In this document: one piece after another, positions 15,823 to 27,139 of the stretch
Layout of the letters: each line of letters begins with the position of its first letter
How positions within the stretch are numbered: position 1 is the first letter of the stretch
Assembly (NCBI GenBank): GCA_020633075.1
Contig: JACKEI010000001.1
Coordinates: 620,001 to 684,000 of the forward strand
Direction: 5' to 3'
DNA: 64,000 bases
Origin: Sandaracinaceae bacterium
GTDB lineage: Bacteria; Myxococcota_A; Polyangia; Polyangiales; Houyiibacteriaceae
Program-made: the position numbers and the translations under genes
Notes under the pieces: model-generated
The model's database searches: none
What the model was told of the DNA's origin: nothing
What the model saw: only the letters and a program-made list of their open reading frames with translations

Positions 15823-18194
15823 ATGCGAACCAGTGACATCGCCGCTCGCGTGCGCCGGCAGCTCGTCCTCTGGCGCCTCGTCGCTCTGGCCCTCGGCAGC
15901 GCCCTCTTCACCAGCCCAGCGCTGGCGGAGGGCTCTCTCGGGATGGGCGCAGAGCTCGCGCCGACTCAGGCCCTCCGCGCGACCACCAACATCTTCGTCG
16001 ATGTCATCAACCCGGCGGTCGAGACCTTCGTCTGGACGGGGAAGGGGAGCGTCACGGTCTCGGACCCCCTCGGCGCGACGGTGGGCACCTTCGCGAGCGG
16101 GGCGACCATCACGCCGACCATGAGCGGCTCCTACAAGCTGGACCTGCTGGAGAACCAGTTCGACGTGGACGGCAACGGCGGGCTCGTCGCCGGCACGCAG
16201 GTCCCGTGGGACGTCACCCTCTTCGTCAGCGGCACGCCGCGCGACGGGCGCGTCTACTCCTTCGCCTGGGGCTTCAACACGGGGGGCTTCAACGTGGCCT
16301 CGGCGACGAACGCGAGCTTCTACGCGCGCGTGCCCGGCGGCGACTCCGAGAGCTTCGCCGTGATGGAGCTGCGCACGGACGGCCTGGCAGGCTTCATCTT
16401 CGAGGTGCAGGGCAACAGCACGGGGGTGCGCGGCCCGAACGCAGGGCGCAGCGTGCCCGAGGTGGGCAACAGCGCGGCCAACGAGTACCAGATGTACTTG
16501 AACCCCCCGGACGACGCGACCTACAGCTTCCTCGGGCCCCAGGTGCGCGACTTCAGCTTTCGTGGCGGCCTCGAGACCAGCGGTGGGGTACCCGCTTGCG
16601 ACGAGTTCGTCTCCGGTGACACGCGCGGCGAGTTCACCTTCACCTCCAACGTCGTGGGTTCGTTTCACCTGGTGTGCGACCTCAACCGCGACGGCCGCTT
16701 CGACATCGTGGACAGCGGGGACTTCTTGTTCCTGGGCGCCGCCGTGGCGGGCGAGAACCGCGTCGCGTTCGACGGACTCGACAACCGCGGCAACCCCTTT
16801 CCGGTAGGGGACCACCAGTGCTCGGTGCGGCTCACGGTCGGCGAGTTCCACTACGTCGGCCGCGACATCGAGACCAGCTTCCGCGGGCTGCGCATGTTCC
16901 AGGTGGGCGCCAACGGCTCGCTCACGCCCCTGAACATGTTCTGGAACGACGCGCTGGTGCAGGCCAACGCCACGGTCATGCCCGCACCGTTCCCCTTCGT
17001 CTCGGCGTCCACGTCGGGGCCCAACGGCCTGAACTCGGGCGACCCGATGGCGCCGCCGGTGCCGCTCGGCGAGACCGTCGTGCTGCCCAACGCCAACTCT
17101 CGCGCCTGGGGCGACTTCGTGGCCGTGGGTGGCTCGGGGACAGGGAAGGGCAACGAGGCCTTCCTCGACACCTACACGTGGCTCGCCGAGGACGTGAGCA
17201 CGCCCATCACCATCCACTCCGTGGACGGCGCGGCGGACAGCGACATGGACGGCCTGACCGACTACGTGGAGCGCTGCACCACGGGGACGCTGGTGAACAA
17301 CGCCGACTCGGACGGGGACGGCGTCAACGACTTCATCGAGACGCGCGGGGGCATGCCCAACGTCAACACCGACGGGGACCTGCTGGTCAACGCGCTTGAC
17401 GACGACGACGACGGGGACTGCGTGCCCACCGTCAACGAGGACCCGGACGGCGACGGCGACCCGACCAACGACGACAGCGACATGGACACGCGCCCCAACT
17501 ACCTGGACGCGGACGACGACGGTGATGGCATCGGTCCATGTGACGAGGACACGGACGGCGACGGCGACCCGACCAACGACGACGCCGACATGGACGGCGT
17601 GCCCAACTACCTCACGAGCGACAGCGATGGCGACTGTGCGCTGCGCGCGACCGTGCCCAGCATCCTCTGCGTGGACAACCTGGACCAGTGCCCCCTCGAG
17701 CCGGAGGACGCCAACAACTTCATGGATACGGACGGCTGTCCCGAGCCCGACCGCGACATGGACGGTGTGCCCGACGCCATCGACAACTGCCCGGACATCC
17801 CGAACGCGGACCAGGCCGACCTGAACGACGACGACGAGGGTGACGTCTGCGACGACGACATCGACGGCGACGGACTCCTCAACATCTGCGAGATCCCCGT
17901 TACGGACATGTGTCCCTTGGTGTGTCGTGACGTCTGCGGGGCGCTCGCCAGCTGCGACGGCTGCGCGGCGACCGACCCCCGCGTCGCCGATACGGACGAG
18001 GGCGGCCTCGGTGATGGAGAAGAAGTCATGCGTGGCGGCGACCCGCTGAACCCGGTGGATGATCCGCTGCCTGGCGTGCTCTCGGGAGGTGGCGTCTACA
18101 CCTGCGCCGCCGGCCACGGGCGTTCGCCACTCGCGAGCCTCTTCCTCCTCACCTGCCTGGGCCTCGCCCTGCTTCGCCGCGCGGGGGGGCGCCG

Positions 18195-18198
<4 letters not shown>
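15823..18198 (+). CDS. large secreted protein with calcium-binding TSP3-like repeats and MYXO-CTERM-like tail
   Basis: A 791-residue protein. The start ATG is preceded by a good GGAGG (15813-15817). The signal peptide ends near SPALAEG. Residues about 20-470 form a beta-rich region of unknown family. Residues about 475-700 contain runs of DxDxDG-type loops (DSDGDGVNDF, DPDGDGDPTNDD, DMDGVPNY) typical of thrombospondin type-3 calcium repeats. The C-terminus has a Cys, a hydrophobic helix (SLFLLTCLGLALL) and a basic end (RRAGGRR), as in MYXO-CTERM sorting tails. Its stop overlaps the start of the OmpA gene (ATGA), so the two are coupled. Confidence 0.85.
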
Positions 18199-20225
<2,027 letters not shown>

Positions 20226-20233
20226 GGCACGGT

Positions 20234-20267
20234 GAGCGAGGGGCTCGTCGCCACGCGCCCCTCGCTC
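20234..20267 (+). terminator. hairpin after the OmpA gene
   Basis: Perfect 11-bp stem GAGCGAGGGGC / GCCCCTCGCTC with a 12-base loop, 8 bases after the OmpA stop. It lacks a T-run, so it is a likely but unproven transcript end. Confidence 0.5.
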
Positions 20268-20329
20268 GTGCGCAGCTGCAACCCCCGCAGGCGGGCGGGC
20301 CGCGGTGCGCGGGCGTAGACTGCAGCTCC

Positions 20330-20947
20330 GTGCAACCGGGCCCTCAGCCAGACGAGACCAGGCAGGAAGACCAAGACCGCGCTCAGGGCGAGCCGTTCGA
20401 CCTCCTACGTCACCTCGTTGGCAACGCCTTCTGGCTGTTGGTGCCCATCCTCCTGCTCAACGGGCTCTGGGCCGACCGACTTCCTGCGGGCTACCAGCCT
20501 CCGCGCTTCGACGAAGCCATCCCCGCGTACATCGCCCTGCCCGAGCAGCTCCTACGGGTCATCACCTTCACGCTTCCCTGCTTTGTGCCCCTCTCCCTGC
20601 ACACGCGCGTACAGCGGCTGGGGATGGCGCTCTTCGTCATAGGGACGGCGGTCTATGCGTCGTCCTGGTGGCTGCTCATCGCGCAGCCGAGCTCGGCCCT
20701 CGCGAGCAGCGCCGTGGGGTTCCTGGCGCCGGCCTACACACCTGCGCTCTGGCTCGCCGGCCTGGTCCTGCTCAGCGAGCGCACGGTGATTCCGCGGCTG
20801 CCCTATCGCCGGTGGGTCTACGGGGTGATCGCGGGGGCGTTCCTGCTGTGCCACAACCTCCACGCCTGGCTCGTGTACACGCGCTTGCCGCACGGCCCGG
20901 CCGCGCCGACCCACACGCTTTTGTCCCTGGCCGGGGCGTTCTGGTAG
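20330..20947 (+). CDS. multi-pass membrane protein of unknown function
   Basis: A 205-residue protein starting with GTG. It has a hydrophilic N-terminus and about four to five hydrophobic helices (FWLLVPILLLNGLW, LLRVITFTLPCFVPL, MALFVIGTAVYASSWWLLI, LAPAYTPALWLAGLVLL, VYGVIAGAFLLCHNL). I do not recognise the family. The gene ends 17 bases before a patatin-like phospholipase gene on the same strand, so the pair is probably co-transcribed. A membrane partner or lipid-handling role is conceivable but not shown. The exact start is uncertain because no clear ribosome binding site precedes the GTG. Confidence 0.7.
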   Translation: MQPGPQPDETRQEDQDRAQGEPFDLLRHLVGNAFWLLVPILLLNGLWADRLPAGYQPPRFDEAIPAYIALPEQLLRVITFTLPCFVPLSLHTRVQRLGMALFVIGTAVYASSWWLLIAQPSSALASSAVGFLAPAYTPALWLAGLVLLSERTVIPRLPYRRWVYGVIAGAFLLCHNLHAWLVYTRLPHGPAAPTHTLLSLAGAFW

Positions 20948-20964
20948 GGTCCGAGGCACCCCCC

Positions 20965-22416
20965 ATGAGCAGCGCAGACGTCGAGACCCTCCTCACCCTC
21001 CAGCGCATGGAGTCCAAGCTGGTTGACGCGCTCTTCGAGCACCCCGGCACGCTCTCTCGGCGCCGCGAGCACGAGCTGCGCTATGCGGTGTCGTTCGCGG
21101 GGTTGCACCGCTTCCAGCCCGGCGCCGCAGCCACTGGCGGGCGTACGCAGCGCCGCGACGTGCCCGTCCAGATCCCCGCGCTCGACGACTACCGCCGCAT
21201 GGTGGTGGGCGTCATGAGCCGCCCGCTGCTGCACAACCGAGACTCCGACAAGCGGCTACGCGAGGTCAATCGGGCGTACGAGACCATCGCGCACCGCGTG
21301 GCCGCCACTCGCCGGGCTGTCCTGGACGCCCACGCCAACGACTTCTCCGCGCAGGAGCTCGACGACGAGGTGGGCATCAAGACGCTGGTCAGCATCGCGG
21401 GCGGCGGCGGCGGGGCGGGCTACGTGTACATCGGCGCCTGGGAGGTCATGCAGCACGCGCGCTTGATCCCCGGGTACATCATCGGGTCGTCCATCGGCGC
21501 GGTGCTCGGGCTCTTCCGCGCGAAGGAGCGTGAGGGAGACTATGCGGCTCACCTCGAGCGCGCGAAGCAGCTGCGCCGCGACGAGGTCTTTCGCTTCATC
21601 TCCATGCGCGCCCGCTACGGCCTGCCGGGCATCTTTCGGCTCTACTTGCACCACGGGCTCCAGGACGGCTTCCGCAATGCGGACGGCAGCCCCATGCGCC
21701 TCTCCGACCTCCAGATCCCATTCGAGGCTGTGGTCGGCGGCGTGCGGCGCGGGGCCCTCGAGGAGTCTCCCGAGGCCTACGCCATCTCACACCACCTGCC
21801 ACAGGACCGCCGCCCCGGCCGCCTCGAGCTGCGGGCGCGCGTCGCCACCCAGATGGTGCGCATGTGGTCCTTCGTGAACCCGCGCATAGTCAAAGAGGTC
21901 GTGTTGGGCGGAGACCGCCTGACCGCGGACTTCGACGCCATCGACGCGGCCGGCTTCTCGGCCGCCATCCCCGGCATCCTGCACTACGACATCGCGCGCG
22001 ACGACCCGGCCATGCACTCCATCGCCGCCGCGCTCATGGAGCGCGAGGAGATCGATGCGCTCGTGGACGGGGGGGTCGCCAACAACGTTCCGGCGCGCAC
22101 CGCGTGGAGGCAGGTGCACGCCGGCAAGATCGGCACGCGCAACTGCTACTACCTGGCGTTCGACTGCTTGTCTCCGCAGATGAGCGTCGGTCATGCGTGG
22201 ATGAACGTGGGTGAGCGGGTGCTGCAGCTGCAGGTGGCGCTGAACAAGCGCTACATGCACCGGAGGGTCGCGTTCCGCCCCACGCTGTCGCCCATCACCC
22301 TCTTGCCCAGCGCGCGGCAGATGGACCAGGCGGTCTCTTGGGGCCGCGCGCAGATGTCGGGCGAGGTCGCGCGGATTCAGAAGCACATGGAGCGCTTCGG
22401 TTACGAAGAGCCCTGA
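20965..22416 (+). CDS. patatin-like phospholipase with N-terminal helical extension
   Basis: Lipid acyl hydrolase of 483 residues. The patatin core has the glycine-rich oxyanion loop GGGGGAGY (146-153), the nucleophile elbow GSSIG (Ser176) and the catalytic DGG (368-370), so the Ser-Asp dyad is complete. The first 135 residues are a mostly helical, charged domain absent from simple bacterial patatins. No signal peptide is seen, so it is probably cytoplasmic or membrane-associated with its upstream partner. Patatins serve in lipid turnover, toxin delivery and anti-phage systems; nothing nearby (no nucleotide cyclase, no VgrG) supports the latter two. Confidence 0.88.
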   Translation: MSSADVETLLTLQRMESKLVDALFEHPGTLSRRREHELRYAVSFAGLHRFQPGAAATGGRTQRRDVPVQIPALDDYRRMVVGVMSRPLLHNRDSDKRLREVNRAYETIAHRVAATRRAVLDAHANDFSAQELDDEVGIKTLVSIAGGGGGAGYVYIGAWEVMQHARLIPGYIIGSSIGAVLGLFRAKEREGDYAAHLERAKQLRRDEVFRFISMRARYGLPGIFRLYLHHGLQDGFRNADGSPMRLSDLQIPFEAVVGGVRRGALEESPEAYAISHHLPQDRRPGRLELRARVATQMVRMWSFVNPRIVKEVVLGGDRLTADFDAIDAAGFSAAIPGILHYDIARDDPAMHSIAAALMEREEIDALVDGGVANNVPARTAWRQVHAGKIGTRNCYYLAFDCLSPQMSVGHAWMNVGERVLQLQVALNKRYMHRRVAFRPTLSPITLLPSARQMDQAVSWGRAQMSGEVARIQKHMERFGYEEP

Positions 22417-22574
22417 ACCGGTCGCGGGGAGCACGGGTCGAGGTGCAAGGGCGCTCGTGGCCTGCTAGGTTTGCGCGCGCTTGGCGCACAGAACGCGCTG
22501 GGCGCACGCTCACAGAGAGCGCGCTCTTTTCCGTATCAACGCAGCGTGCCCGCTGCGCAGGAGCTACGAGTCAC

Positions 22575-23555
22575 ATGAAGAAGCCCGTGAAGGTCGCCGT
22601 CACCGGCGCGGCCGGTCAGATTTGCTACGGCCTCTTGTTCCGCATCGCGGCGGGGGAGATGCTCGGTAAGGACCAGCCCGTCATTCTCCAGCTGATCGAC
22701 ATCCCGCCGTCCATGAAGGCCGTCGAGGGCGTCATGATGGAGCTCGCGGACTGCGCCTTCCCGACCCTGGCCGGCATGGAAGCCAGCGACGACCCCATGA
22801 AGGGCTTCGCGGGCACGCAGGTGGCGCTCTTGGTCGGCGCGATGCCGCGCGGACCGGGCATGGAGCGCAAGGACCTGCTGGAGAAGAACGGCGGGATCTT
22901 CATCGGTCAGGGCAAGGCCCTCAACGCCGTGGCCGACCGTGACTGCAAGGTGCTCGTCGTCGGAAACCCGGCCAACACCAACGCGTTCATCGCCATGAAC
23001 AACGCCAAGGACCTGCCGCGCGAGAACTTCACCGCCATGGTGCGCTTGGACCAGAACCGCGCCATGAGCGCGTTGGCCGCCAAGACGGGCTGCGCCGTGA
23101 GCGACGTCAAGAACATGACCATCTGGGGCAACCACTCGGCCACTCAGTACCCCGACGTCTTCAGCGCCAAGATCAACGGCAAGAGCGCTGCCGAGGTCGT
23201 CGGCGACCAGGCCTGGGTCGAGAGCACGTTCATCCCCGAGGTGCAGCAGCGTGGCGCCGCCATCATCAAGGCCCGCGGTCTCTCGAGCGCGGCCTCGGCC
23301 GCAAACGCCGCCATCGACCACATTCGCGACTGGTGGCACGGCACCGCGCCCGGCGACACCGTCTCCATGGCGGTCCCCTCGGACGGCAGCTACGGCATCC
23401 CCGAGGGCTTGATCTACGGCTTCCCGGTCACCTGCAAGGACGGCAAGTACAGCATCGTCCAGGGCCTCGAGATCAACGAGTTCAGCCGCGCACGCATGGA
23501 CGCCACGGCCAAGGAGCTCCAGGAAGAGGCGGACGCGGTCAAGCACCTCTTCTGA
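22575..23555 (+). CDS. mdh: malate dehydrogenase
   Basis: TCA-cycle enzyme interconverting malate and oxaloacetate with NAD. At 326 residues it belongs to the cytosolic/Thermus-like MDH class rather than the LDH-like one. It has the dinucleotide loop TGAAGQICYGL (10-20) and the substrate arginines near PRGPGMERKDLL. NPANTNAF follows, and the catalytic pair is Asp159 (RLDQNRA) and His187 (WGNHSATQYPD). It is transcribed alone, with a 158-base upstream region rich in GCGC inverted repeats and a strong hairpin downstream. Confidence 0.95.
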   Translation: MKKPVKVAVTGAAGQICYGLLFRIAAGEMLGKDQPVILQLIDIPPSMKAVEGVMMELADCAFPTLAGMEASDDPMKGFAGTQVALLVGAMPRGPGMERKDLLEKNGGIFIGQGKALNAVADRDCKVLVVGNPANTNAFIAMNNAKDLPRENFTAMVRLDQNRAMSALAAKTGCAVSDVKNMTIWGNHSATQYPDVFSAKINGKSAAEVVGDQAWVESTFIPEVQQRGAAIIKARGLSSAASAANAAIDHIRDWWHGTAPGDTVSMAVPSDGSYGIPEGLIYGFPVTCKDGKYSIVQGLEINEFSRARMDATAKELQEEADAVKHLF

Positions 23556-23600
23556 GGCTCGCTGCCTGTCCCTTCGTGAAGGCGCAGAGCCGCCCTGAGA

Positions 23601-23630
23601 TCCGCCCGCGAACAACCGTTCGCGGGCGGA
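23601..23630. terminator. hairpin downstream of mdh
   Basis: Perfect 12-bp stem TCCGCCCGCGAA / TTCGCGGGCGGA with a 6-base loop between the converging mdh and copper-protein genes. It probably ends transcription from both sides, although no long T-run follows. Confidence 0.6.
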
Positions 23631-23667
23631 CTCGCTTCTAGCCGTCGGGTTGACCGCTTGCCGCGCG

Positions 23668-24147
23668 TCAGGCCGCGAAGGCGGCGGCGTGCTGGAGGGT
23701 CGCGGCGCACGCCTGCATGCACGCCCGGCACTCCGCGTGGTGACCCGCGTGCGGGGCGCACGCGTCGTGGCACTCCTGGCACACGGCCTGGCACAGCGTG
23801 GCGAGGCGACCCAGGTGCGGCGACGCGGAGGTCGCGAGGGCCGGCACCGCCCGACAGATGGCCAGCATCGCGTGCACCTTGCGGGAGCAGTCCCCCATCA
23901 TGGTGTCGCCCGTCTGCAGGCTGCGCAGACAGTGGCTCAAGCACGCTTCACCCGCCGAGACGCACTCCCCGGCTGCGCGCGCGAACGCCTGCATGGCGTC
24001 GGTCGGCGCGGCGAGCGGCGTCCCTTCGCCTCCCGAGTGACCCTCTTGGCCCGCTTCACCAGCCTGTGCCGCGCAACCCAGCACGGTCACGACGCTGTGA
24101 GCGACTGCCGTTCCTACACCAACCTTGAGCATCTCTCGTCGATTCAT
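23668..24147 (-). CDS. Csp-like copper storage protein (cysteine-rich four-helix bundle), exported
   Basis: A 159-residue protein. The N-terminus MNRREMLKVG carries a Tat-like RRxML motif followed by a lipobox-like VLGC (Cys25). The mature part has 12 cysteines at 62, 69, 73, 87, 98, 119, 123, 126, 130, 140, 143 and 147, mostly spaced 3-4 apart on amphipathic helices. This is the pattern of copper storage proteins (Csp1, DUF326), which bind many Cu(I) inside the helix bundle. It is transcribed toward mdh. Export by Tat would fit folding with thiols protected. Family assignment rests on spacing, not on a search. Confidence 0.8.
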   Translation of the reverse strand: MNRREMLKVGVGTAVAHSVVTVLGCAAQAGEAGQEGHSGGEGTPLAAPTDAMQAFARAAGECVSAGEACLSHCLRSLQTGDTMMGDCSRKVHAMLAICRAVPALATSASPHLGRLATLCQAVCQECHDACAPHAGHHAECRACMQACAATLQHAAAFAA

Positions 24148-24189
24148 GCCTCAGCCTATCACTCGCGCGGGCGCGCTGGCCAGGCTCGG

Positions 24190-25458
24190 TCAACGCGGCT
24201 CGGCAGCGACGCGGCTGCGCGGGAGCGGACGAATGGAGTCGCCGCGCAGCAGGGACGAGACGACGCAGTGACGGCCCTGGTGCTTCGCCCGGTAGAGGCA
24301 TGCGTCGGCCGTCTCGACCAGGTGGCGTTGCTCGAGCTCCGACGCGGGGTCGGCGGTGGTGGCGCCCACGCTGATGGTGACGTGGGGCGCCGTCGGCGAG
24401 TCGCCGTGGGGGATGGCCAGCGCGTCCACCAGCGCGAGCACGCGCTGCGCGACCTCGGTGGCCCCGGCGAGCGTGGTGTCCGGCAGCAGGAGCACGAATT
24501 CCTCGCCGCCGTAGCGCGCTGCCATGTCGGCGGGCCGTAGCGCGGCCTCCGCGATGGCTTGTCCGACGGCCCGGAGGCAGGCGTCTCCGTCCCGGTGCCC
24601 ATGCGTGTCGTTGAAGCGCTTGAAGTGGTCCACGTCGACGAACAGCAACGACAGCGGCTTGCGCTCGCGGCGCATGCGCGCCCACTCCACCTCCAGCGTG
24701 TCATCGAACGACCGACGGTTGGCGAGGCCCGAGAGCGAGTCGGTCCGGGACATGGCGGCCAGCTGCTCGTTCAGCTTCTGGCGTTCGTTCGCCTCGTTCG
24801 CGAGCAAGACGGACTGAAAGAAGTGCAGCGTGTCCTGCCGCTCTACCAGCCACGAGATCACGATGCCCACGCAGCTCGCTCCGACGAAGCCGTACGACGC
24901 GAAGACCCAGTCGGGTGTGGCGCCCATCCACGCTGCGTAGAGCGAACCGCAGCCCAGCCCCAGCGCGCACGTCAGGGCCGAGTAGACCACTCCGTTGCGG
25001 AAGCCGATGGTGACCACCGTCGCTCCGAGCATGCAGGCGTAGGTGGCCGACGTCGCGATGCGCGGCTCTTGGATGAGCAGGCTGGCCGCGTGGGTGGAGG
25101 CGAGCACGGCGGCGCCACCCGAGACCATCAGCGCGCGGTAGTGGCGAAAGGCTCTGGGGATCTGTAGGGCCACGACCGTCACGACGATGACGGCGAAGTT
25201 GAAGGCGGTGGTCTGGGCATAGAGCGCCTCGTCGGCCGGGGTGCCAACCCCGCGGTAGAACGTGAAGCGGGCGGCGACGATCAGCAGCGCGAGGAGGATG
25301 CCGCACAGCCCGCCGATGGGCACCACACGCTGGATGTCGCTGCGCGTGCGGTCCTCGAAGTGTCGACGCAGCTCCTCGGGGACGCGAACCCGCAGCGGGG
25401 GCCGCTCGACCCAGCGCAGCAAGCGGTCGCGCAGCGGGCCGTCCAACGACACGGGCAT
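24190..25458 (-). CDS. membrane diguanylate cyclase (GGDEF)
   Basis: Makes cyclic di-GMP. The 422-residue protein has about six transmembrane helices (residues 45-205), a short coiled linker, and a GGDEF domain with intact active site GGEEF (317-321). An inhibitory I-site, RPAD, sits five residues before it, so product feedback is expected. The ATG at 25458 was preferred over an upstream in-frame TTG that has no ribosome binding site and would overlap the divergent promoter region. The membrane part resembles no named sensor that I recognise. It is divergent from the glycerophosphodiesterase gene. Confidence 0.9.
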   Translation of the reverse strand: MPVSLDGPLRDRLLRWVERPPLRVRVPEELRRHFEDRTRSDIQRVVPIGGLCGILLALLIVAARFTFYRGVGTPADEALYAQTTAFNFAVIVVTVVALQIPRAFRHYRALMVSGGAAVLASTHAASLLIQEPRIATSATYACMLGATVVTIGFRNGVVYSALTCALGLGCGSLYAAWMGATPDWVFASYGFVGASCVGIVISWLVERQDTLHFFQSVLLANEANERQKLNEQLAAMSRTDSLSGLANRRSFDDTLEVEWARMRRERKPLSLLFVDVDHFKRFNDTHGHRDGDACLRAVGQAIAEAALRPADMAARYGGEEFVLLLPDTTLAGATEVAQRVLALVDALAIPHGDSPTAPHVTISVGATTADPASELEQRHLVETADACLYRAKHQGRHCVVSSLLRGDSIRPLPRSRVAAEPR

Positions 25459-25598
25459 GTGTTCACCCGACAGGAGCGCGCTGTCCCGCTGTGTGGTGCT
25501 GGTATCGTCCGAGCTACCCCCGTGGTTCACAATTTCAAGTTTACGGAACAACGCGACCGATTGCCATGGGATCGGGCGCGCTGCTCTACTCTTGGCGC

Positions 25599-26357
25599 AT
25601 GAGCATCGTCTGCGGCCACCGCGGTCTTGGTACTACGCGCCCCGGCGCTTCCTTTCCCGAGAACACCATCGAGTCCATCGTCGCCGCTCAGGCGGCCGGC
25701 GCGGAGATGGTCGAGTTCGACGTACAGATCACGCGTGACGATGTGCCGGTGCTGATGCACGACGACACGCTGGAGCGCACGACGACCGGGAGCGGCTGCG
25801 TGTCCGCGTGGAGCCTGGCGGAGGTGCAGGCCTGCGACGCGGCGGTGGGCAGCGCGCTCCGCGGGCAGGGCGTGCGCGCGCCCTCGCTGGCGGAGGTGCT
25901 CGCGGCGGTCTCCATGCCCCTCAACGTGGAGATCAAGGTCGCGGACGGAACCTGCCGACGCCACGACGCGGCTCGCGTGGCCGAGGTGGTGCTCGCGGTG
26001 CTGCGCGCCGACCCGCTCGCGGGGACGCGGGGGTTGATCATCAGCTCGTTCGATCTGGAGCTCCTGCGCGTCGTGCGCGCACAGGACGCGCGCGTCCGGC
26101 TGGGCTGGCTGATCGAGCAGGACGCGGATCCGTCGGGGTGGATCGCGCGGGCGTTGGACGTGGGCTGCGAGGCGCTGCACCCCCATCACGCCTTCATCAC
26201 GGCGAGTCTGGCGGAGCGGTGCGCGGCGGCCGGCCTCGAGCTCAACACGTGGACGGTCAATGACGTCCCCCGGGCGCTGCAGCTGGCCCGCTGGGGCGTG
26301 CACACGCTGATCACGGACGACCCGGCCGGGGTGGCACACGCGCTCGCCCACCAGTAG
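25599..26357 (+). CDS. glycerophosphodiester phosphodiesterase family protein
   Basis: Cytoplasmic TIM-barrel phosphodiesterase splitting glycerophosphodiesters to glycerol-3-phosphate and an alcohol. The 252-residue protein has the hallmark GHRG (His7, Arg8) and PENTIES. It also has the metal site EFDVQITRDDVPVLMHDDTLERTT, and later EIKVAD and LNTWTVN. The chosen ATG sits just before the conserved SIVCGHRG; an ATG 33 bases upstream is possible but adds an atypical tail. No signal peptide is present. It resembles UgpQ-type cytoplasmic enzymes by length. Confidence 0.92.
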   Translation: MSIVCGHRGLGTTRPGASFPENTIESIVAAQAAGAEMVEFDVQITRDDVPVLMHDDTLERTTTGSGCVSAWSLAEVQACDAAVGSALRGQGVRAPSLAEVLAAVSMPLNVEIKVADGTCRRHDAARVAEVVLAVLRADPLAGTRGLIISSFDLELLRVVRAQDARVRLGWLIEQDADPSGWIARALDVGCEALHPHHAFITASLAERCAAAGLELNTWTVNDVPRALQLARWGVHTLITDDPAGVAHALAHQ

Positions 26358-26410
26358 GCGGCTGCGGACTAGAGGCGACTCCTCGCGCGGGCCCTCCACG
26401 TCGCGTTCGC

Positions 26411-27139
26411 TCAGCCGACGGCGAGCGCGACGAGGAGCGCGGCGGACACCAGCGCGGCGCTGGCCAGGGCGCCCAGCAGTCCTACCGTCATCCAGCGCAG
26501 GCGCCGCCCCAAGGCGTCGGAGACCTCTGCGAGAGAGCGCTGGGCGTCGCGGCGCTCCGCGCGCAGGTGCTCGGTAGGCACCTCGATGAGGAGGCTCTCC
26601 GTGCCGCAGTAGCCGCAGACAGCGGACAGCTGCACGCCCTGCGCGGCGGGCGCCTCCGGCAGCGGGGCGCCGCAGGCGCGGCAGCCGGGCTCTCCGCCCT
26701 GTCGAGACGGCGGGCGGGCGGCCAGCTCCGAGCGCGCCGCCGCGCGCATGCGCCGCGCCGTCGACGCCACGGTCCAGATGCCGAAGGCGACGAACAGCGC
26801 GGGCAGCGTCAGCAACGCTTGCGTACGCGTCGAGTCCCAACGGAGGCCCCAGCGCCCGAGGGCTGTCGCGCACGGCGGGAAGAGCACCAGCGCGGCCGCC
26901 GCCGAGGCTTGCCACGCAGCGCCGCTTCCGGCGGCAAGGGCACGCCAACGGGGCGCGCTCGCGGCGTAGGCCTCGCGCGTGCCTCGCTGCAGAGCGACGC
27001 CTTCGAGGTAGGCCGCAGGCACCGCCGCGATGGCCCCGCAGTGCCGGCAGTGAATCGTCGGCTCGGTACCCAGAGGCAGCGCTACGCCGCATCCGGCGCA
27101 GGTCAGCGGTGTCTTCGGTGCTGGGCTGCTGGCGCTCAT
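26411..27139 (-). CDS. membrane protein with two zinc ribbons
   Basis: A 242-residue protein of unknown function. Two CxxC..CxxC modules are visible: CAGCG...CRHCG near the N-terminus, and CRACG...CGYCG in the middle. Each is a zinc-ribbon type. Hydrophobic helices lie at about 75-90, 105-125 and at the C-terminus (WMTVGLLGALASAALVSAALLVALAVG). Its start overlaps the stop of the upstream gene (ATGA), so both come from one mRNA. Zinc ribbons beside membrane helices occur in protein-protein adaptor proteins, but no function is assigned. Confidence 0.72.
   Translation of the reverse strand: MSASSPAPKTPLTCAGCGVALPLGTEPTIHCRHCGAIAAVPAAYLEGVALQRGTREAYAASAPRWRALAAGSGAAWQASAAAALVLFPPCATALGRWGLRWDSTRTQALLTLPALFVAFGIWTVASTARRMRAAARSELAARPPSRQGGEPGCRACGAPLPEAPAAQGVQLSAVCGYCGTESLLIEVPTEHLRAERRDAQRSLAEVSDALGRRLRWMTVGLLGALASAALVSAALLVALAVG

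Noticed and set aside
20965..22416. CBASS or similar defence system with patatin effector
   Set aside because: No CD-NTase, Cap2/Cap3 or other defence gene next to it; partner is only a small membrane protein.
24459..24520. Degenerate GGDEF domain
   Set aside because: Active site GGEEF and I-site RPAD are intact, so it should be a working cyclase.
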